A stretch of 64,000 bases of DNA, from assembly GCA_029781045.1 (NCBI GenBank), contig JAKOXL010000024.1, forward strand, positions 211,210 through 275,209, in the 5' to 3' direction. Under the pieces are notes generated by a model. It saw only the letters and a program-made list of their open reading frames with translations. It did not search any database and was not told the origin of the DNA. The DNA comes from Bacillota bacterium (GTDB lineage Bacteria; Bacillota; UBA994; UBA5500). Shown here piece by piece: positions 54,916-63,074 of the stretch (position 1 is its first letter; each line of letters begins with the position of its first letter). Made by a program: the position numbers and the translations under genes.

Positions 54916-55006
54916 CTGTGTAGAGGTTTTTGCGAGGACCAGATTAGGTTATAATGGGGCTGTAGTGTCAGCAATTTCCTTTGTACTTGGAAGGGAGGTA
55001 AAGGAG

Positions 55007-56047
55007 ATGAACGGTTCCAGCTTTTTCATCAGCCCTCGCAGTATTCTGCTCTGGGGTGCAGCCGCCATTGGTTTCTTCTTGCTCTATAGTTTTCGTGACC
55101 AGATCTTGCCGGCTCTAACCCCCTTTCTGTTTGCCATTCTCTTGGCCTACCTATTATCTCCCTTCGTTGAGGCATTAGAGAGGCGTAAAGTACCGCGTAC
55201 GGTAGCGATCCTCATCATCTACAGCCTGTTTATCTCTGCTTTGGTTATGGCCGGCGTTTATGGGGTGCCGACGATTGTCAGTGAGGTCAACGGCCTGATC
55301 AAACAGCTGCCTTCCCTCACCCAGCAGGTACAGGAGTTGCTGACCCGGGCGGAGGAGCAGTTCAGCCACTTCAATTTGCCGCCGACGGTTACTGAAGCGG
55401 TGAGCAACTACATACTTAAGCTTCAAGTGTATTTAGATCGCATGCTGAACGCTATTCCTCAGTTTGTACTAGGTCTGTTCGGTCGAATTCTGGCTATCAT
55501 TCTAATCCCCATTTTGTCCTTCTATATGCTGAAGGACATTGAACTAATCAAGCAGAGTTTGCTCAATTTGGTGCCCGGCGGCCATCGGGGGAGAATTCTA
55601 TCCCTTTTCAGCCGTATTGATGATAAACTGGGTGCTTGGATTCGTGGTCAACTAACGGTGGGCTTTATTGTAGGGTTTCTTACCTTCATTGGCTTGGAAA
55701 TCGTGGGTATGGATTTTGCTCTTGTGTTGGGGATTCTGGTGGGGATTACCAATATTATCCCCTACTTTGGTCCAATAATCGGTGCTACCCCGGCCTTGTT
55801 TTTAGCCTTATTGCGTTCACCGCTCATGTTTTTTAAGGTGTTGCTGGTACAGGTGGTGGCCCAGCAGCTGGAAAGCAACTTGATTACTCCGCAGATTCTG
55901 GGGCGGCAATTAGGGTTACACCCTCTCTTGATAATTTTCGCCCTCCTGCTAGGGGCTCAGTTCGGCGGCATTGCAGGAATGCTTTTCGCTGTGCCCATCA
56001 CAGCTGTGGTTCGGGAAATCATCATTTTCTGGAGGGAGCAGGTATGA
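55007..56047 (+). CDS. AI-2E-family transporter (YdiK/YrrI type), first copy
   Basis: The 346-residue membrane protein has about seven or eight helices. The blocks are LTPFLFAILLAYLLSPFVEALERRKVPRTVAI, PTIVSEVNGLIKQLP, LIPILSFYMLKD and the C-terminal GLHPLLIIFALLLGAQFGG. Family members export diverse small molecules or act as Na+/H+ antiporters; AI-2 export is not general. ATG 55007 lies 8 bases after GGGAGG. A possible -10 (TATAAT at 54950) lies upstream, though its -35 is poor. It overlaps its tandem paralogue. Confidence 0.9.
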   Translation: MNGSSFFISPRSILLWGAAAIGFFLLYSFRDQILPALTPFLFAILLAYLLSPFVEALERRKVPRTVAILIIYSLFISALVMAGVYGVPTIVSEVNGLIKQLPSLTQQVQELLTRAEEQFSHFNLPPTVTEAVSNYILKLQVYLDRMLNAIPQFVLGLFGRILAIILIPILSFYMLKDIELIKQSLLNLVPGGHRGRILSLFSRIDDKLGAWIRGQLTVGFIVGFLTFIGLEIVGMDFALVLGILVGITNIIPYFGPIIGATPALFLALLRSPLMFFKVLLVQVVAQQLESNLITPQILGRQLGLHPLLIIFALLLGAQFGGIAGMLFAVPITAVVREIIIFWREQV

Positions 56048-57123
56048 TGCTGGACCTCCAGCCGCCAGGCGACCGGAGGATATGGCCAGCCGGTTGGTTA
56101 CGGTGGCTAAAGGTGGGACTGGGCGTGGCCGCCGTTTATGGTCTGCGTACCAAATTGATCCCTGCACTAACCCCCTTTTTCTATGCCCTTCTCTTAGCTT
56201 ATTTTCTGGTCCCACTGGTTCGACAGTTGGAAGCTCGGGGGCTGCCACGGGTAACAGCCATTTTGGTTGTCTACCTTCTGTTGCTGGTTGGGGTTACGCT
56301 GTTAGGTGTATATGTTATCCCCACCATGGTGGCTCAGGTGAACAGTTTTATTAAGCAATTACCTACTATTTCCATACGAGCCCAAGAGCTGCTACTGCAG
56401 TTGGCTGATCAATATGAGCGCATTGACCTGCATCCGGCCATAATGGAATCAATTCAGAACAGCCTTCTGCGTTTGCAGGGTGGGTTGACTTCTCTTTTCG
56501 ATTTGATTGGGCAGTTTTTCTTCAGCCTTTTTAGTAGCGTGGTCGTCATTATCCTTGTCCCCATTTTGTCTTTTTATATACTGAAAGATATGGAGGCTAT
56601 TCAAGCGGGTATCCTTGATCTAGTGCCTGCCTCCTATCAGCCAAGGGTCAGGTTCTTGGCGGCCCGTGTTAATGCTAAGCTGGGTGCCTGGGTACGGGGG
56701 CAGGTTTTGGTAGGATTGATAACGGGGGCCCTTGTTTTTGCTGGCTTGCAGGTGTTGGGCATGGATTATGCCCTGGTATTGGGATTGCTGGTGGCGATGT
56801 TCAATGTTATTCCCTACTTTGGTGCGATTATGGGGGCAGTTCCTGCAGTCTTGCTGGGGCTGCTGCGATCCTTCAACCTAGGGATTAAAGTACTGATTCT
56901 GCAAGTGGTGGTGCAGCAGATTGAGAGTTTCGTGCTTGCACCACAAATATTGGGAAGAGAGTTGTCGGTTCATCCCCTGTTACTGATTCTTGCCCTGCTA
57001 ATAGGAACCCAGTTCGGCGGAGTATTGGGTATGTTACTAGCAGGCCCCGTTGTTGCTATTCTTCTAGATGTCGCCAAGCATTGGTGGTTGCGGCAGTGGG
57101 AGAAAGGCCAGGAGTCCAGTTGA
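56044..57123 (+). CDS. AI-2E-family transporter (YrrI type), second copy
   Basis: The 359-residue paralogue of the preceding gene has the same blocks (ALTPFFYALLLAYFLVPLVRQLEARGLPRV, PTMVAQVNSFIKQLP, LVPILSFYILKDMEA, ELSVHPLLLILALLIGTQFGG). It overlaps the first copy by 4 bases (ATGA). This is a tandem duplication that has diverged. It stops at the alaS promoter. Confidence 0.9.
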   Translation: MMLDLQPPGDRRIWPAGWLRWLKVGLGVAAVYGLRTKLIPALTPFFYALLLAYFLVPLVRQLEARGLPRVTAILVVYLLLLVGVTLLGVYVIPTMVAQVNSFIKQLPTISIRAQELLLQLADQYERIDLHPAIMESIQNSLLRLQGGLTSLFDLIGQFFFSLFSSVVVIILVPILSFYILKDMEAIQAGILDLVPASYQPRVRFLAARVNAKLGAWVRGQVLVGLITGALVFAGLQVLGMDYALVLGLLVAMFNVIPYFGAIMGAVPAVLLGLLRSFNLGIKVLILQVVVQQIESFVLAPQILGRELSVHPLLLILALLIGTQFGGVLGMLLAGPVVAILLDVAKHWWLRQWEKGQESS

Positions 57124-57148
57124 CACTTGGGTAGCCATTAGGTATGAT
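57120..57148 (+). promoter_or_regulatory. Promoter of the nucleosidase-alaS T-box leader
   Basis: TTGACA (57120-57125, overlapping the preceding stop), 17 bases, then TATGAT (57143-57148). Confidence 0.85.
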
Positions 57149-57154
57149 TGGGTA

Positions 57155-57402
57155 AAATTAGCCTTAAAGTGATGAAGGGTCGAGACAGGTTAACTCCTAG
57201 TCAGAGAGAGGCCTACCTTTACCATGGTGCTGCGAGGGCCTTCTAGCGAGTGCATGTCAGCCAACCTGGAGCGGGTAGTCAAGACTATCCCGGCGGCAAC
57301 CGTTATCTGCCCCATGAGCGATCTCGTCCAAAGTCTAACGAGATAAGCAGGGTGGTACCGCGAGTTACTCTCGTCCCTGATTGGGGCGGGAGTTTTGTTT
57401 TC
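57155..57402 (+). promoter_or_regulatory. T-box riboswitch upstream of nucleosidase and alaS
   Basis: The T-box AGGGTGGTACCGCG is at 57349-57362. A terminator stem (57367-57402, ACTCTCGTCCC/GGGGCGGGAGT with wobble pairs, then TTTTGTTTT) follows. Stem I shows AGAGAGAG and a GGTGCTGCGAG distal loop. The likely specifier is GCA (57252-57254) in the GCGAGTGCATG context, an alanine codon. This fits alaS as the second gene of the transcript, with a nucleosidase gene inserted first. Confidence 0.88.
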
Positions 57403-57436
57403 CACGCAAATGGTAGGAGAAAGGGGTTGCGACAAA

Positions 57437-58171
57437 ATGGCATCTGGAGAGTTAACTGTCGGTATTGTAGTGGCCATGCGTCATGAGTTTGAAGTTGTTT
57501 GTGAGGTGTTGGCACCTAAGGCGTCGGTGGAGAGTCACCAGTACTCTTGCGTGGCAACTGCGACTTTGGGATCAACTCGCTATGTGATTGTGCAGTCAGG
57601 CGTGGGCACTACCAATGGGGCAATTGGAGCCTGTGATCTGCTGCATGACTATGGGCCCGATCTCCTATTGAACTTGGGTACGGCTGCTCTAATTACCAAC
57701 CCAGGAGGCAAGCTGAAGGTCGCCGATGTCCTTGTGGGCGAGCGCCACTGTCAGTGGGATTTGGACTTGGGTGGCCCCATAACGGCCGAGTGGGGACCAA
57801 AGCGCAGCTATGTGGATGTGCTAAAGACCAATTGTCTTTACCCCGACCAAAGTCTATTTGCCGCCACCCAAAGAGTGGATTTGCCCAAGGGCGTAGCCCA
57901 TTTCTTCACCGGCAATTCCTTTTTTGTCAGTGATGCTCAGCATCGTTTGTTGCCCACATCCGAGGCTCCTGTGGCGGTAGACATGGAGAGTTTCGCAGTG
58001 GCTCAGGTGTGTGCGCGCAAAGGAGTGCCTTTCCTCTGTATCCGCGGGATCTCCGACACTGGTACTGCCACTGCCAATCAGGATTTTTATGCCAACGTGC
58101 AGGCAGCCAGCCACGCTGCTGCCAGTTACGCTCAGCATTTGGTAACAGTTTTGCTAGCAAAGGAGGACTAA
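57437..58171 (+). CDS. 5'-methylthioadenosine/S-adenosylhomocysteine nucleosidase family
   Basis: The 244-residue purine-nucleosidase-fold protein starts GIVVAMRHEFEVVCEVL and has SGVGTTNGAIGACDLL, LGTAAL, HFFTGNSFF and VAVDMESFAVAQVCARKGVPFLCIRGISDTG. It could act on MTA/SAH, futalosine or other nucleosides. VDMESFA differs from the VEMEGAA common in MTA/SAH enzymes, so substrate is uncertain. ATG 57437 lies 10 bases after AAGGGG. It ends 3 bases before alaS. Confidence 0.85.
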   Translation: MASGELTVGIVVAMRHEFEVVCEVLAPKASVESHQYSCVATATLGSTRYVIVQSGVGTTNGAIGACDLLHDYGPDLLLNLGTAALITNPGGKLKVADVLVGERHCQWDLDLGGPITAEWGPKRSYVDVLKTNCLYPDQSLFAATQRVDLPKGVAHFFTGNSFFVSDAQHRLLPTSEAPVAVDMESFAVAQVCARKGVPFLCIRGISDTGTATANQDFYANVQAASHAAASYAQHLVTVLLAKED

Positions 58172-58174
58172 GCA

Positions 58175-60802
58175 ATGCAAAAGTACACCACCAATGAACT
58201 ACGACAGCTCTTCTTAGACTTTTTCGCCAGTAAGGGGCACGCCATCTTGCCTAGCGCCCCACTGGTGCCCAAGGATGACCCCACGTTGCTTTGGATTAAT
58301 GCAGGTATGGCGCCACTTAAGCCCTACTTTTCCGGTCAACAGCGGCCAGAAAACCCCCGGATGGCCAACTCCCAGAAGTGCATCCGCACCAATGATATTG
58401 AAAACGTAGGCAAGACAGCGCGTCACCATACCTTCTTTGAGATGTTAGGCAGTTTTTCTATCGGTGACTACTTTAAGCAAGAAACCCTGGTTTGGGGTTG
58501 GGAGTTTCTAAAGGATGTCATAGGGTTGCCGGAGGAGCGTATGTGGGCGTCTATTCACCCGGACGACGAGGAATCGCGCCACATCTGGCTCAACGTAATA
58601 GGCCTTCCTGTCGAGCGTCTTGTGGAGGATGCCGACAACTTTTGGGACATCGGTCCCGGACCCTGTGGCCCCAATTCAGAGATCTACTTCGACCAAGGGC
58701 CCGAGTTCGGTTGTGGCTCTCCCGACTGCGGTGTTGGTTGCGACTGCGACCGTTACCTAGAGGTTTGGAACCATGTGTTTTCCCAGTTTAACCACAACGA
58801 AGATGGCAGTTATACTCCTTTGCCAAAGAAGAACATCGATACTGGTATGGGCCTAGAGCGACTAGCAGCCGTGGTGCAGAGAGTGCGTTCCAACTTTGAA
58901 ACCGATGTCTTTCGGCCTATTATGCAGGCTCTTGCCCAGATCTCTGGGTTGACCTATGGGCAGGGCCAGAAGCACACTATGGCTTTCAATGTCATAGCCG
59001 ATCACATGCGGGCTGCCACTTTTGCCATTAGTGACGGCGTGCTGCCGGCCAATGAAGGTCGAGGGTATGTTATTCGCCGCTTGCTTCGACGGGCCGTTCG
59101 GTACGGTAAGACATTGGGACTTGATCACCCCTTCCTCTATCAGCTGGTAGGGGCGGTAGTTGAGGCAATGAAAGATGCTTATCCGGAACTCTGCGAAAAC
59201 CAGGCCTTTGTGGAGCGGGTTATCCGCATGGAGGAAGAGCGCTTCCATGAAACACTAGATGAAGGTGTCAACTTGCTCAATAGCTTGATTGCCGATCTGC
59301 AGGCAAGAGGAAAAGAGCAATTGGACGGCAGAGACGCCTTCCGCTTATATGACACTTTTGGTTTCCCCTTCGATCTTACGGAGGATATTGCCCGGGAGCA
59401 GGGAATTAGAGTAGACCGAGAAGGATTTGAGCAGGCTATGGCTAAGCAGCGGGAGCGGGCGAGAGCCGCGCGCTCCGGTATAGAGAGCAGTTTCGGCAAG
59501 CAGGGTATTTTCAATGAGATTTCTGGCGGCAACGTGTTTATCGGCTACACTGCGACCCGTTGCCCGGCTCAGGTAATCGCTATTGCTTCTGGTGAGAGTC
59601 TGGTTGATGAGGCATTCGCCGGCCAGGAGATAGGCCTCCTTCTGGACCAAACGGTCTTCTATGCTGAAGGGGGCGGCCAGGTGGCCGATATAGGTGAAAT
59701 GACAGGTGATGGCGTAAAGCTGCAAGTTAACCGGGTCAGTAAGGTGGCTGGTGATAAGATACTCCATCACTGCCTGGTTTTGGAGGGTTGTGTTCAAGCG
59801 GGGCAGATGCTGGCCCTGCAGATTGATACCGATCGACGCCTGGCCATTCAACGGGCCCACTCAGCCACCCATTTGGTGCATAAGGCTTTAATGAATGTGC
59901 TGGGTGGCCATGTGCATCAAGCCGGTTCTCTGGTGGAAGCCGACCATTTACGTTTTGACTTCTCCCACTTCAGTCCACTAACGACCGAGGAACTGCAGCA
60001 GGTGGAATGGCAAGTCAACCGCCAGATCCTTTTTGGTCATCAGGTGACGGCGGAAGAAATGCCTCTGGAAGAGGCCCGTGCCAAGGGAGCTATAGCTCTC
60101 TTTGGTGAGAAGTATGGGGAACACGTGCGAGTTGTACGCATGGGGGACTATAGTATTGAGCTTTGTGGTGGCACCCATGTGAGCAACGTGGGCATGATCG
60201 GGCAGTTCCGGTTACTCTCCGAAAGCGGTATCGGTGCTGGACTAAGGCGTATAGAAGCTGTTACCGGTGAAGCCGCCTATCGTTATGCTCTGGAGCAGGA
60301 AGAGCGGTTGGCACAAGTGGCCGCCCTTTTGAAGGTAAAGCCGGAGGATGCACCACGCCGAGCTGAGCAGGTTCTTCAACAGCTAAGGGCGGCAGAGCGG
60401 GAGGTAGAAGCGTTACTAAGCAGGCAAGCGGCTCAGGAGGTTGATGCCTTCCTAGCCGAAGCGGTGAAAGTGAATGGTATTCCTGTTGTGGCTCGTCAGG
60501 TCAAAGCCAAAGATATGGATAGCCTGCGGCAGATAGCAGATACTGTTAAGGATAAGCTACAGAGTGGCATTATCGTACTAGGTGCTGTGGTTGAAGACAA
60601 GGTCAACCTGGTAGCCATGGTCAGTGATGACCTAGTGGAGAGAAGGCTCCACGCGGGCAAACTGATTAAAGAAGTGGCGCAGATCACCGGTGGTGGCGGA
60701 GGTGGTCGACCCCAGATGGCTCAGGCTGGCGGAAAGGATCCTAGCAGATTGGTTGAGGCTTTGGGCAAGGTGCCGGCTTTGGTGAAGCAACAGCTGGGGT
60801 AA
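58175..60802 (+). CDS. alaS: Alanyl-tRNA synthetase
   Basis: The 875-residue class II synthetase has the catalytic core INAGMAPLKPYFSGQ and RHHTFFEMLGSFSIGDYF. The editing domain has the zinc-type motifs RAHSATHLVH and ELCGGTHVSNVGMIGQF, and the C-terminal DHHA1 domain ends in GGGGGGRPQMAQAGGKDP. ATG 58175 follows AGGAGGACTAAG. It shares the T-box transcript with the preceding nucleosidase. Confidence 0.97.
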   Translation: MQKYTTNELRQLFLDFFASKGHAILPSAPLVPKDDPTLLWINAGMAPLKPYFSGQQRPENPRMANSQKCIRTNDIENVGKTARHHTFFEMLGSFSIGDYFKQETLVWGWEFLKDVIGLPEERMWASIHPDDEESRHIWLNVIGLPVERLVEDADNFWDIGPGPCGPNSEIYFDQGPEFGCGSPDCGVGCDCDRYLEVWNHVFSQFNHNEDGSYTPLPKKNIDTGMGLERLAAVVQRVRSNFETDVFRPIMQALAQISGLTYGQGQKHTMAFNVIADHMRAATFAISDGVLPANEGRGYVIRRLLRRAVRYGKTLGLDHPFLYQLVGAVVEAMKDAYPELCENQAFVERVIRMEEERFHETLDEGVNLLNSLIADLQARGKEQLDGRDAFRLYDTFGFPFDLTEDIAREQGIRVDREGFEQAMAKQRERARAARSGIESSFGKQGIFNEISGGNVFIGYTATRCPAQVIAIASGESLVDEAFAGQEIGLLLDQTVFYAEGGGQVADIGEMTGDGVKLQVNRVSKVAGDKILHHCLVLEGCVQAGQMLALQIDTDRRLAIQRAHSATHLVHKALMNVLGGHVHQAGSLVEADHLRFDFSHFSPLTTEELQQVEWQVNRQILFGHQVTAEEMPLEEARAKGAIALFGEKYGEHVRVVRMGDYSIELCGGTHVSNVGMIGQFRLLSESGIGAGLRRIEAVTGEAAYRYALEQEERLAQVAALLKVKPEDAPRRAEQVLQQLRAAEREVEALLSRQAAQEVDAFLAEAVKVNGIPVVARQVKAKDMDSLRQIADTVKDKLQSGIIVLGAVVEDKVNLVAMVSDDLVERRLHAGKLIKEVAQITGGGGGGRPQMAQAGGKDPSRLVEALGKVPALVKQQLG

Positions 60803-60910
60803 GCCGTCTGTAACGCAATTGAAATATGATGAGTAGAGGATATCGCGCCGTGTTCGTTGAACATAATGATGATGGTATATGTCAGCGTTCAGAAAGAGAG
60901 GGGGAGTGAA

Positions 60911-61165
60911 ATGGCGGAGAACCATGAGGCCACCAGAGTTATTCCCAAGGTGGATACAGGGCGGAAAGAAGAGGTCCATAAGGTTCTGATGGCTGTTGCA
61001 GCCGCTCTACGGGAAAAAGGCTATAATCCGAGTTTCAACATCACCGGCTACTTGCTTTCGGGTGACCCCGCTTATATTACCAGCCATAACAATGCCCGTA
61101 ACTTAATTCGGCGCATTGAGCGTGACGAGATCATCGAGGAGCTCTTGCAACACTACCTGCGATGA
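60911..61165 (+). CDS. ireB: IreB family regulator (UPF0297)
   Basis: The 84-residue product has the IreB core [58 protein letters not shown]. In Enterococcus, IreB is a substrate of the Ser/Thr kinase IreK, with a threonine near the N-terminus; a T lies in EATRVIP here. ATG 60911 follows GGGGAGTG. It overlaps the next gene by 4 bases. Confidence 0.93.
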   Translation: MAENHEATRVIPKVDTGRKEEVHKVLMAVAAALREKGYNPSFNITGYLLSGDPAYITSHNNARNLIRRIERDEIIEELLQHYLR

Positions 61166-62118
61166 GTCTGGAATATCGTTATCTAGGTCAAACCGGCTTA
61201 TTAGTCTCTCGGCTCTGTTTTGGTTCCCTTACCTTGGGACCGATGCAAGCCAATCTTAGTGTGCAAACAGGCGGCCGCTTGCTGGAGGCCGCCTTTGCCA
61301 TGGGCATTAACTTTGTGGACACGGCGGAGATCTATGACAACTACGACCACATTCGCTGGGCTTTGGAGAAAGGTTGGTCTCATAGAATCCACATCGCCAC
61401 CAAGTCGTATGCGGCTACGGCTGCCGAAATGGAGTTAAGCTTAGAGCGGGCTCTACGGGCATTGGGGCGCGACTACGTCGATATCTTTCTCTTGCATGAA
61501 CAAGAGTCGAACCTTACTTTGCGTGGCCATGAGGGCGCGCTAGAGTATCTGGCGCGGGCGAAGGAAAAGGGGCTGGTACGGGCGATTGGCCTTTCCACTC
61601 ATCATGTGGCCGGCGTCCGAGCGGGTGCTCTCCATCCTCTGATTGATGTGATCCACCCCCTGATTAATCGACGAGGCTGGGGTATTGTGGACGGCAGTGT
61701 GGAGGACATGGTGGCGGCTATCCGCTTTGCTGCCTCGCTGGGAAAAGGGTTATATGGTATGAAAGCCTTGGCGGGCGGGCATCTTTATCATGACGCTTCC
61801 AGTGCCTTCCAGTTTGTGCTGTCTATACCGGAACTGGCAGCGGTGGCGGTTGGTATGCAGAATGAGACAGAGTTGAAAGCCAACCTCCTATATTTTAGTG
61901 GCAAAGACCTGCCTGCTCCGCTGGCGCAGCAACTGCAACGACAGCCCCGACGCCTCCGTATCGCCGATTATTGTGAGGGCTGTGGCAAGTGTCTGGCGGC
62001 ATGCCCCAGTCAAGCTTTAACGCTGGTGGCTGGCCGCGCTCAAGTGGATGGGGACCGTTGTGTCTTGTGTGGCTACTGCAGCCGAGTTTGCCCCAACTTT
62101 TGCTTGAAGGTGATCTGA
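61162..62118 (+). CDS. Aldo/keto reductase fused to a 2[4Fe-4S] ferredoxin domain
   Basis: The 318-residue product has an AKR barrel ([31 protein letters not shown], then [14 protein letters not shown]) and a C-terminal ferredoxin domain with [16 protein letters not shown] and [13 protein letters not shown]. Such fusions occur in anaerobes and may use ferredoxin as electron partner. It is inserted between ireB and ruvX, which are often adjacent in Bacillota. Substrate unknown. It shares a TGATG with ruvX. Confidence 0.9.
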   Translation: MSLEYRYLGQTGLLVSRLCFGSLTLGPMQANLSVQTGGRLLEAAFAMGINFVDTAEIYDNYDHIRWALEKGWSHRIHIATKSYAATAAEMELSLERALRALGRDYVDIFLLHEQESNLTLRGHEGALEYLARAKEKGLVRAIGLSTHHVAGVRAGALHPLIDVIHPLINRRGWGIVDGSVEDMVAAIRFAASLGKGLYGMKALAGGHLYHDASSAFQFVLSIPELAAVAVGMQNETELKANLLYFSGKDLPAPLAQQLQRQPRRLRIADYCEGCGKCLAACPSQALTLVAGRAQVDGDRCVLCGYCSRVCPNFCLKVI

Positions 62119-62534
62119 TGCAGAGAATAATTGGTTTGGATGTGGGCGACAAAACCATAGGGGTGGCGGCTAGTGATCCTTTAGGCTTGACCGCTCAAGG
62201 AGTAACGGTTATCAGGCGGACACAACTGGAGGCCGACTTGCAGGCGGTAGAGGAAATCTTGCGGCGTTATGAAACGCGAGAAGTGGTGATTGGCCTGCCT
62301 CTGAACATGAATGGTACCAAAGGACCACAAGCGACGGTGGCAGAGGCCTTCGGCGCCGCCCTAAGCCAGAAAGGGATTAACGTTGCTTTCGTAGATGAGC
62401 GTCTTACCACTGTTGCTGCCGAGCGGACCCTCTTGGCTGGCGACGCGCGGCGTAGCAAACGCAAGCAAGTGATAGACATGTTGGCGGCCCAGTTGATTCT
62501 GGAGATTTATCTGCGACGGAAGCAAACGGAGTAA
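62118..62534 (+). CDS. ruvX: Holliday-junction resolvase-like protein RuvX (YqgF)
   Basis: The 138-residue RNase H-like product has IIGLDVGDKTIGVAASDP, GLPLNMNGTKGP and VDERLTTVAAE with catalytic acidic residues. It is involved in rRNA processing or DNA resolution. The ATG overlaps the TGA of the AKR gene; further upstream starts belong to that gene. Clustered with ireB, yrzB and mltG as in Bacillus. Confidence 0.93.
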   Translation: MQRIIGLDVGDKTIGVAASDPLGLTAQGVTVIRRTQLEADLQAVEEILRRYETREVVIGLPLNMNGTKGPQATVAEAFGAALSQKGINVAFVDERLTTVAAERTLLAGDARRSKRKQVIDMLAAQLILEIYLRRKQTE

Positions 62535-62585
62535 TAGGTTTAACCTGTGGGAAAGAGGGTAAATTAGAAATAGCTTCGCACCTGA

Positions 62586-62614
62586 TTGACTTTTAAAAGG
62601 GGCTCTTATACAAT
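62586..62614 (+). promoter_or_regulatory. Promoter for the DUF1292 gene
   Basis: TTGACT (62586-62591), 17 bases, then TACAAT (62609-62614). AGGTG lies before the ATG at 62645. Confidence 0.75.
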
Positions 62615-62644
62615 GAAGCTACATTATGGAAATGAGGTGTAACT

Positions 62645-62956
62645 ATGACCGAGCATGAGCATGCCGAGGATTTCGTTATCCTGACCGATGAGGATGGAAA
62701 CGAATACGAGTTTGAGGTTGTCGACGTTATCGAAGTCGATGGCAATAGCTACGCTATCCTTTATCCCGTGGATGAAGAGGCGGAAGATGAAGGCTATGTA
62801 ATTATGCGTTTTGCTTTAGACGAGGACGATGAGGAGATCCTCGTTGACATCGAAGACGATGAGGAATGGGAAAAAGTCGTCGCTGTCTGGGAAGAGTTAT
62901 TGGAAGAAGAAGATTTTGAAGACGACGAAGAAGACGACGAGGATGACGTTCAATAA
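62645..62956 (+). CDS. DUF1292 family protein (YrzB-like)
   Basis: The 103-residue product is highly acidic, with FVILTDEDGNEYEFEVVDVIEVDGNSYAILYPV and a C-terminal run of aspartate and glutamate. The family occurs in this position in Bacillota; function unknown. It has its own promoter, a start at 62645 with AGGTG, and a following terminator. Confidence 0.9.
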   Translation: MTEHEHAEDFVILTDEDGNEYEFEVVDVIEVDGNSYAILYPVDEEAEDEGYVIMRFALDEDDEEILVDIEDDEEWEKVVAVWEELLEEEDFEDDEEDDEDDVQ

Positions 62957-62984
62957 GGGTAGCAGCTTAAAATAGAGCATAGCA

Positions 62985-63013
62985 AGGGGACCCGGCAGTG
63001 CGGGTTCCCTTTT
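62985..63013 (+). terminator. Intrinsic terminator after the DUF1292 gene
   Basis: GGGGACCCG/CGGGTTCCC with a six-base loop, one wobble, followed by TTTTGTTT. Confidence 0.85.
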
Positions 63014-63074
63014 GTTTGCTCAAAAGCTATAATTAGCATATCGTAACTTTAGTCTAATCTTGGAGGATGAGCTT

